IMG/VR virus record: IMGVR_UViG_3300006810_000141
Location: 1-37,354 of that record
Direction: 5' to 3' (one strand)
DNA: 37,354 nucleotides
Source of the DNA: a virus
Position 1 is the stretch's first letter. Each line of letters opens with the position of its first letter. Below, in pieces: positions 1-7,110 of this stretch. A model generated the notes under the pieces. It was given only the letters and a program-made list of their open reading frames with translations. It had not been told where the DNA came from and did no database searches. The translations under genes and the position numbers were made by a program.

Positions 1-147
1 CTCTCGCTCGTAGCCGCATTCGTCGCGGAAGTGGCAGCATTAGTTTCCGACGTAGCAGCGTTAGTTGCCGACGTTGCAGCGTTAGTCTCGCTCGTGGCTG
101 CATTTGTCGCACTCGTAGCCGCAGCGGTCGCGCTTGTAGCAGCGTTC
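1..147 (-). repeat. 21-bp (heptad) tandem repeats inside the tail fibre gene
   Basis: About seven degenerate 21-bp units encode NAATSAT, AAATSAT, NAATSET, NAATSAT, NAATSET and so on, up to the window edge. Units alternate between Ala and Glu at position six. Repeats like this vary in copy number and break short-read assemblies, which may be why the contig ends here. Confidence 0.75.
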
Positions 148-686
148 GTGGCCTGCGTAGTGGCTTGAGCCACCTGGCTAGTGGCGGCGGTATCCGTGTA
201 GTTCTTAGTGGCAGCATCTTGCGCCGAAACCGGATCACCAAGTCCGGTGATCTTGTTCGCACCAGCAGCAAGGTCGCCACCGAGAGTCGCAGACGTGAGC
301 GTCTTATTCGTCAGCGTTTGAGTTTCAGTCTCACCCACGACGTTCGATGTAAGAGCGAGGCCGTGAACATTGTTCGTTGAGTCCTCATGCTGGCGGGACT
401 CACGGAAATCACGGCCACTGAAACCATGCTCCACCTGGCAGCCCGCAGAATGAGCGACAGCAGTAGTGGAATCAACGCCACGAGTAATAGTTAGAATGGT
501 CCCCGAGACGTTGGTACATTCAACCAACTCTTCATCCACCGTGTCCTTATCAAGGATGATTGTGAACGGATAACTGGTCGGATACCCAGACGCCAAGGCA
601 ACAGTGATCGACGTGTCCGTCGAATTGATTGAGTTGACAAGCGTGGTCTTTCTCGCCGTCGATGAGTAGTAACGTGCCTGCGCCAT
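1..686 (-). CDS. Tail fibre protein, 3' end missing (runs off the left edge)
   Basis: Read leftward from ATG 686 with a GAGAGG ribosome site just upstream. The first ~100 residues look like a tail-attachment domain (SSTARKTTLVNSINSTDTSI, VECTNVSGTILTITRG). Next comes the fibre signature LTNKTLTSATLGG, then ITGLGDPVSAQDAATKNY, typical of phage fibre shafts. The visible C-terminal part is a heptad repeat of the type NAATSAT / NAATSET, a common trimeric coiled-coil shaft. The receptor-binding tip lies outside the window. It is the last gene seen at this end of the late operon, directly after the connector-like gene at 689-1570. Function by recognition of shaft motifs; receptor unknown. Confidence 0.8.
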   Translation of the reverse strand, partial: MAQARYYSSTARKTTLVNSINSTDTSITVALASGYPTSYPFTIILDKDTVDEELVECTNVSGTILTITRGVDSTTAVAHSAGCQVEHGFSGRDFRESRQHEDSTNNVHGLALTSNVVGETETQTLTNKTLTSATLGGDLAAGANKITGLGDPVSAQDAATKNYTDTAATSQVAQATTQATNAATSATAAATSATNAATSETNAATSATNAATSETNAATSATNAATSE

Positions 687-688
687 AT

Positions 689-1570
689 CTACCTCTCGTA
701 ATGTGCGCGGATCGGGTTCTCTGCCTGCTGCTGACGACGGACCTCTTCAAGGCGCGTCCGGTACAAACCGAGCAGGTACTTACCAAGGCGCTCACCCGCG
801 CCAATAGGACGCATGTTCGCCGCAAGATCAGCGGTTGCGCTCAAGCCACTAACCAGTGGCGTCTCCAAGTACGGGACCATCCGGTACGCAGCGCCAAGGC
901 GCACAACGTCAATCGCACTATCAGGTAAGCCGGTAGCACTGAACAGGTCAGTGTCTGCTGACAAAGGCTGCGGGGGACCAGCGGTACGGACGTGAATCTG
1001 CTGGCCGGGGACCGGCTGCTCGTACAGACTCAAAGCCGGACCACCAGACGTGTACGGACGAAGTTCATATTTACGAATGGGAACAAACTCAAGAGACGGG
1101 CCAACCTGCTTACCCGCCACGCGAAGCACGTGACGTGCATTCGTGTTCGTCAAAGTGAAGTTCACCTTGGTTGGGTCAGCCGTCAAGAACTCGTCAGTGA
1201 TAGCGAACAGATCAGGGTAGACAGCACTGATGCTGTCGTTCACGGCCTGGCGGACACTGAACCGAGGGAACTGCGGGGATGAAACCACTCGCGTGCCAGC
1301 CGCGTGTGTGGCAGCGTCAGTGCCACGGAAGCCACGGCCGTACGGGGGGATAGTCATGGTCTGCGAAGCGCGGTCAACATTGTCAACCTGGATCAGTTCG
1401 TAGCCAATCTCCACGACACCACGAGAAATACCCGATGCGTCATTAATCGAAGCCGTCAAGTCAGTGGTGTTTAAACCACCCAGAAGATACGTCGACTGAT
1501 CTTGTTGGTTGGTAAACCCAGACAGGTACAAGAGGGTGGAGTCAACCACGTCACCCAAGGTTGTCGTCAT
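689..1570 (-). CDS. Virion connector/adaptor-like protein (293 aa)
   Basis: Starts MTTTLGDVVDSTLLYLSG and overlaps the upstream gene by 4 bp (ATGA), so it is translationally coupled. The N-terminal half is beta-rich, with a segment resembling tail-fibre N-termini (YELIQVDNV, TIPPYGRGFRGTDAATHAAGT). The C-terminus is helical and charged (LYRTRLEEVRRQQQ). Position between the capsid/small connector genes and the tail fibre fits a head-tail adaptor or fibre-anchoring protein. I do not recognise a specific family; the role is inferred from position and size. Confidence 0.65.
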   Translation of the reverse strand: MTTTLGDVVDSTLLYLSGFTNQQDQSTYLLGGLNTTDLTASINDASGISRGVVEIGYELIQVDNVDRASQTMTIPPYGRGFRGTDAATHAAGTRVVSSPQFPRFSVRQAVNDSISAVYPDLFAITDEFLTADPTKVNFTLTNTNARHVLRVAGKQVGPSLEFVPIRKYELRPYTSGGPALSLYEQPVPGQQIHVRTAGPPQPLSADTDLFSATGLPDSAIDVVRLGAAYRMVPYLETPLVSGLSATADLAANMRPIGAGERLGKYLLGLYRTRLEEVRRQQQAENPIRAHYER

Positions 1571-1776
1571 GCTCCTGCCCTTCTAATGGCCGCCATGCTT
1601 GCCTCATGCGTAGACCGTTCCGGCTGCAAGCCAATAGACTTCGCGTAGGCGTAACTGTTCAAGTCTTTGTTTACTTTCGCTGCCGTCTCACCCGCGATAC
1701 GCATGTTGGCGTTACGAGCGCAAGCACCCCACGATCCACAATCCTGAGTAGGGCAACCAGTCCTGCATTTGCTCAT
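1567..1776 (-). CDS. Small Cys-rich phage protein (69 aa)
   Basis: MSKCRTGCPTQDCGSWGAC carries four cysteines in the first 20 residues, followed by a basic helical tail. Short proteins with this Cys-rich 'CRTGC-TQD-SWG' start recur in head-tail modules of many environmental podoviruses as I recall; their function is unknown, and metal binding is only a guess. The start lies directly after a GTTTAAAC palindrome (1778-1785) that overlaps the upstream gene's stop codon. It overlaps the next gene by ATGA. Confidence 0.7.
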   Translation of the reverse strand: MSKCRTGCPTQDCGSWGACARNANMRIAGETAAKVNKDLNSYAYAKSIGLQPERSTHEASMAAIRRAGA

Positions 1777-1779
1777 CGT

Positions 1780-2034
1780 TTAAACGTCCTCAATGTAGGC
1801 ACTGAATCCTGCGGCAGTAATCTCTGTCACCTGCGCATCCGTCAACTCGTGACGGTGACCACCCAGGTAGTACGAGTCCGCGAGTCGAAGTCGCTCAGCG
1901 GAAGGGAATGACACCAGCGAACCGACGCCACTTTCAATAACCAATGTCTTAGGAGTTTCGGTGGTGATAAGTACGCCGAACAAAGCGTCGTTCGCGTACT
2001 TCTCAGTAATTTTGGGAGTGCTAAGAATCTTCAC
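1780..2034 (-). CDS. Small head-tail region protein (84 aa), unknown
   Basis: The open frame reaches back to 2091, but the stretch before 2034 encodes a hairpin. GTG 2034 has a well-placed GGAG five bases upstream, so it is preferred. The product begins with KILSTPKITEKYAND and ends in an acidic SAYIEDV. It has no recognisable domain; size and position just after the capsid gene suggest a head-completion or decoration protein. The GLRLADSYYLGGHRHEL-type region is the most distinctive part. Its stop codon sits inside a GTTTAAAC site. Confidence 0.6.
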   Translation of the reverse strand: MKILSTPKITEKYANDALFGVLITTETPKTLVIESGVGSLVSFPSAERLRLADSYYLGGHRHELTDAQVTEITAAGFSAYIEDV

Positions 2035-2051
2035 TAAATCTCCGTAACGCA

Positions 2052-2079
2052 GGAGGGGCCGACCGAAGCCGACCCCTCC
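2052..2079 (-). terminator. Perfect 12-bp hairpin with UUCG loop behind the capsid gene
   Basis: On the minus strand GGAGGGGTCGGC pairs with GTCGGCCCCTCC around a TTCG tetraloop (with G-T wobbles). It starts 18 bases after the capsid stop. No T-run follows, so it may be a transcription attenuator or an mRNA 3'-end stabiliser rather than a classic intrinsic terminator. Confidence 0.6.
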
Positions 2080-2096
2080 CGTGTGATACACTGGAA

Positions 2097-3089
2097 TTAC
2101 GTTGCGTTAGTCGCAATCGTCGAACCCGACGTGATCTTGCGAAGCGCCTCAGTGCGATACAAGGACCACCCGCAAACCGAGTACCAGCCGATAGGCCGGA
2201 AACGAGAAAGTCGATCCACAACCGGACCGAGTTTCACGGACGGCTCCACGGCGCACGCCTCTGCGAGCGCCTGGTTGCCAATGACGAACGTGCTGTACTC
2301 GTCCTCACCACCGGGACCCGTGCCCGTAGCCATGGGTGCGCGGGAGGTTTCGACAACGTAAGTTCCGCCGAAAACGCCCGTGGTTTGTTCGAGGATAGCG
2401 CCGACATTCGGCTCGGTGTGCTTACGAATGTCCTCGAAGGACAGTGCACCAGTCTCGTTGCGAAGGTCGAACGCAACGTCAGGGTGCATGTAAGCCGCGT
2501 AGAGCGAGCCTTGGCGCGGAACAACATTGTCGCCACGCAACTTGGCAACAGCCTTACGGATAGAAGTACCCGTGATGACGTCGGCGTTCAGGTCCTCAGT
2601 CTGTCCGGCAGCAGCGCCGTCCAGAACCGCAGACACAACCGAGTCAAGGCTGTCGATCATGTTGAACGCAATGATGTTTCCGATAGCAGGGTCGATATCG
2701 GCAAAGGCAGTCTCCTGCACGTACCGAGTGTTAACCACAGCGTTGCCGTACTCCTTGAGCACAACACTCACCTGGTCAACGTCATCCAGCGCAGCCGCAT
2801 CAACGTCAGTTACCTCGGCCAGCGGAGTCGTAGCCTTCGCGAGGTCGTTGTACAGCGAGAACGTCACGGCGTAACCAAGCATAGCCTGCTGCACCGGACG
2901 CTTGTCAGCGAGGTCCCTAAATACGACCTGGGACCGCAACTGGAAATCAACCATCTTGTCATATGCACGCGCAACCAGGTCGTCAAAGCCTGTGCCCGAT
3001 CCACCTGCTGCGAGCGTGCTACTAACCGTCGGCGGAGTCTTGATGGACGCACCGGAGTTAGTTGCTGAGTCGATGAAATTGTCAGCCAT
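2097..3089 (-). CDS. Major capsid protein (N4-gp56-like, HK97 fold)
   Basis: 330 aa, the usual size. The pattern QQAMLGYAVTFSLYNDLA followed by TPLAEVTDVDAAALDDVDQV and then VVLKEYGNAV is characteristic of the N4-gp56 capsid family. Later segments (YAAYMHPDVAFDLR, IGNQALAEA) fit the HK97 P- and A-domain order. A purine-rich ribosome site (AAGGGGGTGA) lies upstream of the ATG. It follows the scaffold gene and is followed by a strong hairpin, a common arrangement for a highly expressed capsid gene. It should self-assemble into the procapsid shell with the 3131-3592 product. Confidence 0.85.
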   Translation of the reverse strand: MADNFIDSATNSGASIKTPPTVSSTLAAGGSGTGFDDLVARAYDKMVDFQLRSQVVFRDLADKRPVQQAMLGYAVTFSLYNDLAKATTPLAEVTDVDAAALDDVDQVSVVLKEYGNAVVNTRYVQETAFADIDPAIGNIIAFNMIDSLDSVVSAVLDGAAAGQTEDLNADVITGTSIRKAVAKLRGDNVVPRQGSLYAAYMHPDVAFDLRNETGALSFEDIRKHTEPNVGAILEQTTGVFGGTYVVETSRAPMATGTGPGGEDEYSTFVIGNQALAEACAVEPSVKLGPVVDRLSRFRPIGWYSVCGWSLYRTEALRKITSGSTIATNAT

Positions 3090-3130
3090 TCTTGCGATTC
3101 ACCCCCTTAAAGGGTTTAGTAGTGATTGGT

Positions 3131-3592
3131 TTATTTGACCGGACCATTCGGATTGCCGAACAAAATCTCATTCAATTCCTCGGGGGAACTGGCAGAGTCG
3201 ATACGACTCATAATGTCTCCCGCACTAGCGGCAGGAGCATGAGAAGTAATGTCAGCCATACGACTGGCGGCCTGGACTTCCTCAGAAGATTCTTGAGGAT
3301 CACCCGTACTAATGCCGAGAATGTCAGCGTTCTCGTTGAGCCACGCAGTAACATCATCAGCAGTTACTACCTCGGCTGGCATGAACTTCGCCATGCGAGC
3401 ATCCAAGCCATTCGCGGTCAGTGTGCCTTCAATGACACTGTTTCGATTAGCAGTTGAAAACTCTTCAACCTGCTTGCGCAGTTGCTCAATTTCTTTCTGC
3501 TTAGACTTGTAAGCCTTACGCAGTTGTCGAACAACATCACTGCCCAAATCGTCATCCAGGCTGTCAATATCGAAATCGTCATTCTCTGACAC
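3131..3592 (-). CDS. Scaffolding-like protein (153 aa)
   Basis: GTG 3592 is chosen because GGGAG lies seven bases upstream; the frame extends to 3634 without a ribosome site. The product starts with an acidic stretch (SENDDFDIDSLDDDLG) and continues with a coiled coil (RKAYKSKQKEIEQLRKQVEE). It then has a helical ALNENADI-type middle and an acidic C-terminus (SSPEELNEILFGNPNGP). Acidic, coiled-coil proteins directly before the capsid gene are typically scaffolds that are lost on maturation. The assignment rests on composition and position, not a motif. Confidence 0.7.
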   Translation of the reverse strand: MSENDDFDIDSLDDDLGSDVVRQLRKAYKSKQKEIEQLRKQVEEFSTANRNSVIEGTLTANGLDARMAKFMPAEVVTADDVTAWLNENADILGISTGDPQESSEEVQAASRMADITSHAPAASAGDIMSRIDSASSPEELNEILFGNPNGPVK

Positions 3593-3708
3593 GGTGTTAC
3601 TCCCTATCTCTATGTGAATCGCCAGCCACAACAAACACCTGGGGGAGTGCCGTTGGCTCTGACTACCGGACTACTACACGCTTAGGGCCGGTCGGTCTAA
3701 GTCGGAGT

Positions 3709-3789
3709 GGACGAGGTGGGAATCGAACCCACGTAACCCGGCCTACCCTCGTGGGGTCCTGAACCGGGTTCTTTCCAATGTTCTCGCCC
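3709..3789 (-). tRNA. tRNA-like element, amino-acid type not assignable
   Basis: Read on the minus strand, GGGCGAG (3789-3783) pairs with CTCGTCC (3715-3709) as a 7-bp acceptor stem, followed by A. A perfect T arm, GTGGG-TTCGATT-CCCAC, precedes the 3' half. The middle does not make a standard D arm or anticodon loop. Instead AACCCGG pairs with CCGGGTT in a long rod enclosing a smaller ACCC/GGGT hairpin. CCA is not encoded. Either it is an unusual or decayed phage tRNA or a tRNA mimic. It occupies the gap between the scaffold gene and the 370-aa virion gene. Confidence 0.55.
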
Positions 3790-3796
3790 TGACTAT

Positions 3797-4909
3797 CTAC
3801 CCTCGGTTGGTAGATAGAGATGAAGAAGAAATACCTGACGAGCCGCCGAACCGCGCTCGCTCACGGGACTGCAAGCCCCGCACCTTCTTCTTGGCTTCTG
3901 TATCCAAATCCATGCCAGCGAGCAGAGCCTCGCTGTCACTGAGGTCACTGCCCTCAATGTTTGCGAGACGCGCCGTGGCGTCACGGATAGCGGAAGCCTC
4001 AGTGAACTGCTGCGTGTAGTTTCCTACGCGAGCATCCTGATTGTCGGACAGTGAGGCAACTGTCTCTGCCGCCTCACGGTTAATGTCAAGACCGCTGCGG
4101 CCAGCAGCCCCACCCAGCAGAGCAGCATTAGCCATGCGATTGATCTTGTTTTGAGTGCGAACAGGATCAAGGACGAACTCAGTCAGGGTCGCCGTGTCGA
4201 TCCCGTAGAACTCCTGCAAAGCGTTGACGGTTTCGTCTGACGTATCAGCGATAACCCGGGCAGCGTCGTTTACACGCTCCCGAACCTCGGCAACGCTGAC
4301 GCTGTAATCAGCAACCAACTCAGCGATGGAATCAAACTGAGCCTGCGTACCATCGGTGCCAAGGAAGTCACGCATCCCTGCCTCACGGAAAACGGAACGG
4401 TACTCACGCTCAAGGCTCAAGTACTCAACCTCGTTGGAAATATCCGTTATGCCCTGTCGACGCAAGTCGATAAGCCCCTTAAAGCGAGTCTTGTACGTTT
4501 CCGTCTCAGGGAGTTTCGCAACAATTACCTCAATGTTGTTGCCCCACTCTTTGATGAGCCGGTCAAGATCGTCGATCAAACCCTCCATGCCACCCCACTC
4601 GCCAAGGCGAGCAGTCAGAATGGCTTTTGCTTCCTGGTTCTTTCGGTTCGTCTCGTCCTGCGCTTGACGGTTCAGGGCCGCATTAATGGCGTTCTGCACG
4701 TCCTGCTGGGTCACGCCAGAATTCCCGCCATTGGGAGGCGGCGGGGGAGGTGCGTTCCTCCGCTGCAACTCTTGGCTTTGCCGAACAAGGTCTTGCATGT
4801 AGAGATGCTGCTGATGCGCCCATTGTGGGTTGCCGTTAGCCAAGTGGATGTTCGCTACGCGCTCAGCGTTCGCGTAATTCTCGTCTATCTGTGCTTGCGT
4901 TAAAGCCAC
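3797..4909 (-). CDS. Helical virion protein (370 aa), unknown
   Basis: Almost entirely predicted helix: an N-terminal AHQQHLYMQDLVRQSQELQ coil, a seven-proline linker (around residue 55), then charged helices. The C-terminus is Gly/Ser-rich (ARFGGSSGISSSSL) after a KKKVRGLQSRERARF basic stretch. With the next two genes it forms a block of internal helical proteins between the giant protein and the scaffold, as expected for ejected internal virion (core) proteins of podoviruses. No catalytic motif is seen. Confidence 0.65.
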   Translation of the reverse strand: MALTQAQIDENYANAERVANIHLANGNPQWAHQQHLYMQDLVRQSQELQRRNAPPPPPPNGGNSGVTQQDVQNAINAALNRQAQDETNRKNQEAKAILTARLGEWGGMEGLIDDLDRLIKEWGNNIEVIVAKLPETETYKTRFKGLIDLRRQGITDISNEVEYLSLEREYRSVFREAGMRDFLGTDGTQAQFDSIAELVADYSVSVAEVRERVNDAARVIADTSDETVNALQEFYGIDTATLTEFVLDPVRTQNKINRMANAALLGGAAGRSGLDINREAAETVASLSDNQDARVGNYTQQFTEASAIRDATARLANIEGSDLSDSEALLAGMDLDTEAKKKVRGLQSRERARFGGSSGISSSSLSTNRG

Positions 4910-4914
4910 TCAGA

Positions 4915-5880
4915 TCACCCATATCCAAAGATGCGACTAACCGCGTTTAAACCACGTGTGTAAGTGGCGGCAGCGTCATCAGACTTCTGCCACTCGTCAG
5001 TGTTACGAATGAACTTCTCGGCTTCCCAGAGGGGGCGAGCCTTCCAGGTGCCGTCGGCACCCTGCGACTGCATCATCTCCTGCATGATCGGGTCATTCAT
5101 CGCCATATCGGATCGACCCAGCATCTTCTGCGCCACCGCACGGTACGGGGAAGCGAGGTCATAAATATCAATGCCAGCATTAATCTGCTCAGCCCACCCC
5201 GGGAACGCACCCAACATGTATTGGGTTCGCATCTCCTGCTTGACCTGATCCAAGGTCTTGTCACCGAAAGCGACAGAAGCCAGCATCCGGTCAGCGGACT
5301 CTTGATCTACCTCAAACCCATTACGCCGGGACCAGTTAGTGAGTTCCGCTGCTGCGGTCCCCAAAGTTCCGGTGAAGCCCTCGTTCTCTGCACTGGCTGT
5401 CAACTGCTCCGCGACCATTGGACGCAAGGCAGCATCAACCTCAAGAGCAGTCCAACCCTCACGCTGTGCTTGCGTAGCCAGTTCACTGAGTTTGTCCGGT
5501 TGAATCTGGAAACCCAGAACACGAGCACGATCAGCGATCAGATCGCTACGGTCAGAGACGTTATCCAGGTACTGCTCAGTAGTAGCCGGGTTGTACTGCT
5601 GACGATAAGACTTCCGCTCCTGCTCGTTTAAACCCTTCCACCACTCGTTGGTGAGGATTTCCTTTTCAAGCCAAGCGGAAGCGGCCTCGGCAGTCCTGAA
5701 AGCAAGGGGGTTCTTCTTATTGGTCAGGAGTTCCCTGAACTCATCCAGCAGTCGACGGAAAGAACCAGACTCGTCATTCTCAGCCATGCTGTACCACCAC
5801 TGGTACTCAGCCTTAAGTTTCTGACGCTCCTTGTTCTTCATGCTCTCAACGGGAGCCGGTGTACTAAATGCCACTGTCAA
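4915..5880 (-). CDS. Helical virion protein (321 aa), internal/ejection candidate
   Basis: Starts MTVAFSTPAPVESMKNKERQ and overlaps the preceding gene by 17 bp. Rich in Trp, Gln and Glu. The C-terminal part (LASPYRAVAQKMLG, MNDPIMQEMM, KARPLWEAEKFIRN) resembles a module I have seen in structural proteins of environmental phages with large internal proteins. The role as an internal or ejected virion protein is inferred from that module and from its neighbours. It contains exact GTTTAAAC sites at 4945 and 5626. Confidence 0.6.
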   Translation of the reverse strand: MTVAFSTPAPVESMKNKERQKLKAEYQWWYSMAENDESGSFRRLLDEFRELLTNKKNPLAFRTAEAASAWLEKEILTNEWWKGLNEQERKSYRQQYNPATTEQYLDNVSDRSDLIADRARVLGFQIQPDKLSELATQAQREGWTALEVDAALRPMVAEQLTASAENEGFTGTLGTAAAELTNWSRRNGFEVDQESADRMLASVAFGDKTLDQVKQEMRTQYMLGAFPGWAEQINAGIDIYDLASPYRAVAQKMLGRSDMAMNDPIMQEMMQSQGADGTWKARPLWEAEKFIRNTDEWQKSDDAAATYTRGLNAVSRIFGYG

Positions 5881-6721
5881 GCACCCCCGTCGCCTGGATT
5901 GCGTTGTTCATAGCGTCAAGGACACCCGTCGTCATCTGGTACTGCTCCCACTCAGGCTTCTCCCGAAGGACCTCCTGCAACACCTCTTGACGCTCAAGGT
6001 CAGTCATTCCAGTCTCAGTGACCTGGACACCACCCTCAATGCGAGTAGTGCGCGGAGACTCCATCTCTTCTTTACGGACACGCTTGTACATGCGTTTAAA
6101 CTCTTTGTCCGTAATGGTCCGGCCGATCATCTCCTGAGCCAAACTGTCAGCCAAAGCACGAACGTCAGACTCGTTGGCGTGCGTCACGAATGACGTCGGA
6201 CCACCACCAGTGCTACCGGCAGGCTCTTGACCGAAAATGTCATAAGTGCCGAACGCACGAAGAACGTCAGCGGTCGTCACACCAGCAGCGACAGCCTCCG
6301 GTGTAGCAGCCTGGCCAATCGCCTGGTAGTACATGTTCTGTAACTGCGATTGAGACGGCTTGTAATCCGCTTTCTGACGGTAACGGACGTTGTAAACCTG
6401 CCTCAACTGCTCCATCGCAACCGGGTTCTTCACAATGTCGAACCACTTAAGTTCAGCCGCACCCACACTCTGGTAGGCGTTCTGCTCATAGCGCGAACGC
6501 GCTGCGCCGGGAATGTAGTCAGAGAACCTGCCCCTGCTAACGACGTTCGTGCCGTACACGCTTACCGGGTCCTCGGCGTTAGCAGCAAAGTAACGCGCCG
6601 CAGCCTGGTTGTAAGCGTCCGGCGCTACACCAACAGGGTTGGGCCGAATACCACGATTCTGGTTCTGCTCAATGATGCGTTGAGCCGCACTCTTCCTATC
6701 GTCACCAAGTCCAGGAGCCAC
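5864..6721 (-). CDS. Virion-module protein (285 aa), unknown
   Basis: The GTG start overlaps the upstream TAG by one base (GTAGTGG), so it is coupled. The N-terminus is Asn/Ala/Tyr-rich (YNQAAARYFAANAEDP). The middle has SQSQLQNMYYQAIGQAAT and the C-terminus is an acidic helix (LERQEVLQEVLREKPEWEQYQ). No family is recognised. It lies in the same overlapping gene chain as the 321-aa and 111-aa proteins, suggesting a common complex. Confidence 0.6.
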   Translation of the reverse strand: MAPGLGDDRKSAAQRIIEQNQNRGIRPNPVGVAPDAYNQAAARYFAANAEDPVSVYGTNVVSRGRFSDYIPGAARSRYEQNAYQSVGAAELKWFDIVKNPVAMEQLRQVYNVRYRQKADYKPSQSQLQNMYYQAIGQAATPEAVAAGVTTADVLRAFGTYDIFGQEPAGSTGGGPTSFVTHANESDVRALADSLAQEMIGRTITDKEFKRMYKRVRKEEMESPRTTRIEGGVQVTETGMTDLERQEVLQEVLREKPEWEQYQMTTGVLDAMNNAIQATGVLDSGI

Positions 6722-7056
6722 TACGCAGCCTCTTCAATCTCAGACGGCCAAGCGGCACCAATGTGTAAAGTCATAGCCTTCATCGCATTCATCATCTGAC
6801 GGTCATCCCCATACTTAGCGGCATAGTCCGTGATCGTCTGCTTCCAGATTGCTCGCTCTTCTTGTGCGAACTTGTCGTACTGCTTGTTGAAGTCAATCTT
6901 CGGAAACAACTTCTGATACATGTACTCGTTGACGGAGATAAGTTCCATGAGGTCCTTGTCTCGCTCGCTCCGCAAGACACCCTTGTCCTCAAGAGCCTGA
7001 CCAGCCTGACGCATACGAGCCACGGCAGTGTTCTCGTACTCAGCCCCGCCGTACAC
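6721..7056 (-). CDS. Small helical virion-module protein (111 aa), start uncertain
   Basis: GTG 7056 is the only usual start, but it has no good ribosome site. The frame is open back to the TAA of the giant protein, in the same frame, and the 18 codons between (EQGGKQTIQVPSAAQWVYGG) look coding. The gene may therefore begin at a non-standard codon, or be reached by stop-codon readthrough. The product is acidic and helical (SERDKDLMELISVNEYMYQKLFPKI). It ends one base into the next gene's GTG. Confidence 0.55.
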   Translation of the reverse strand: MYGGAEYENTAVARMRQAGQALEDKGVLRSERDKDLMELISVNEYMYQKLFPKIDFNKQYDKFAQEERAIWKQTITDYAAKYGDDRQMMNAMKAMTLHIGAAWPSEIEEAA

Positions 7057-7110
7057 CCACTGAGCCGCACTAGGAACCTGGATCGTCTGCTTACCGCCCT
7101 GCTCTAGGGG

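Noticed and set aside
1-147. CRISPR array
   Set aside because: The 21-bp repeats have no spacers and stay in frame as NAATSAT heptads of a fibre.
2385-3068. 227-codon rightward frame opposite the capsid gene
   Set aside because: Antisense to a clear capsid protein; no motif or ribosome site.
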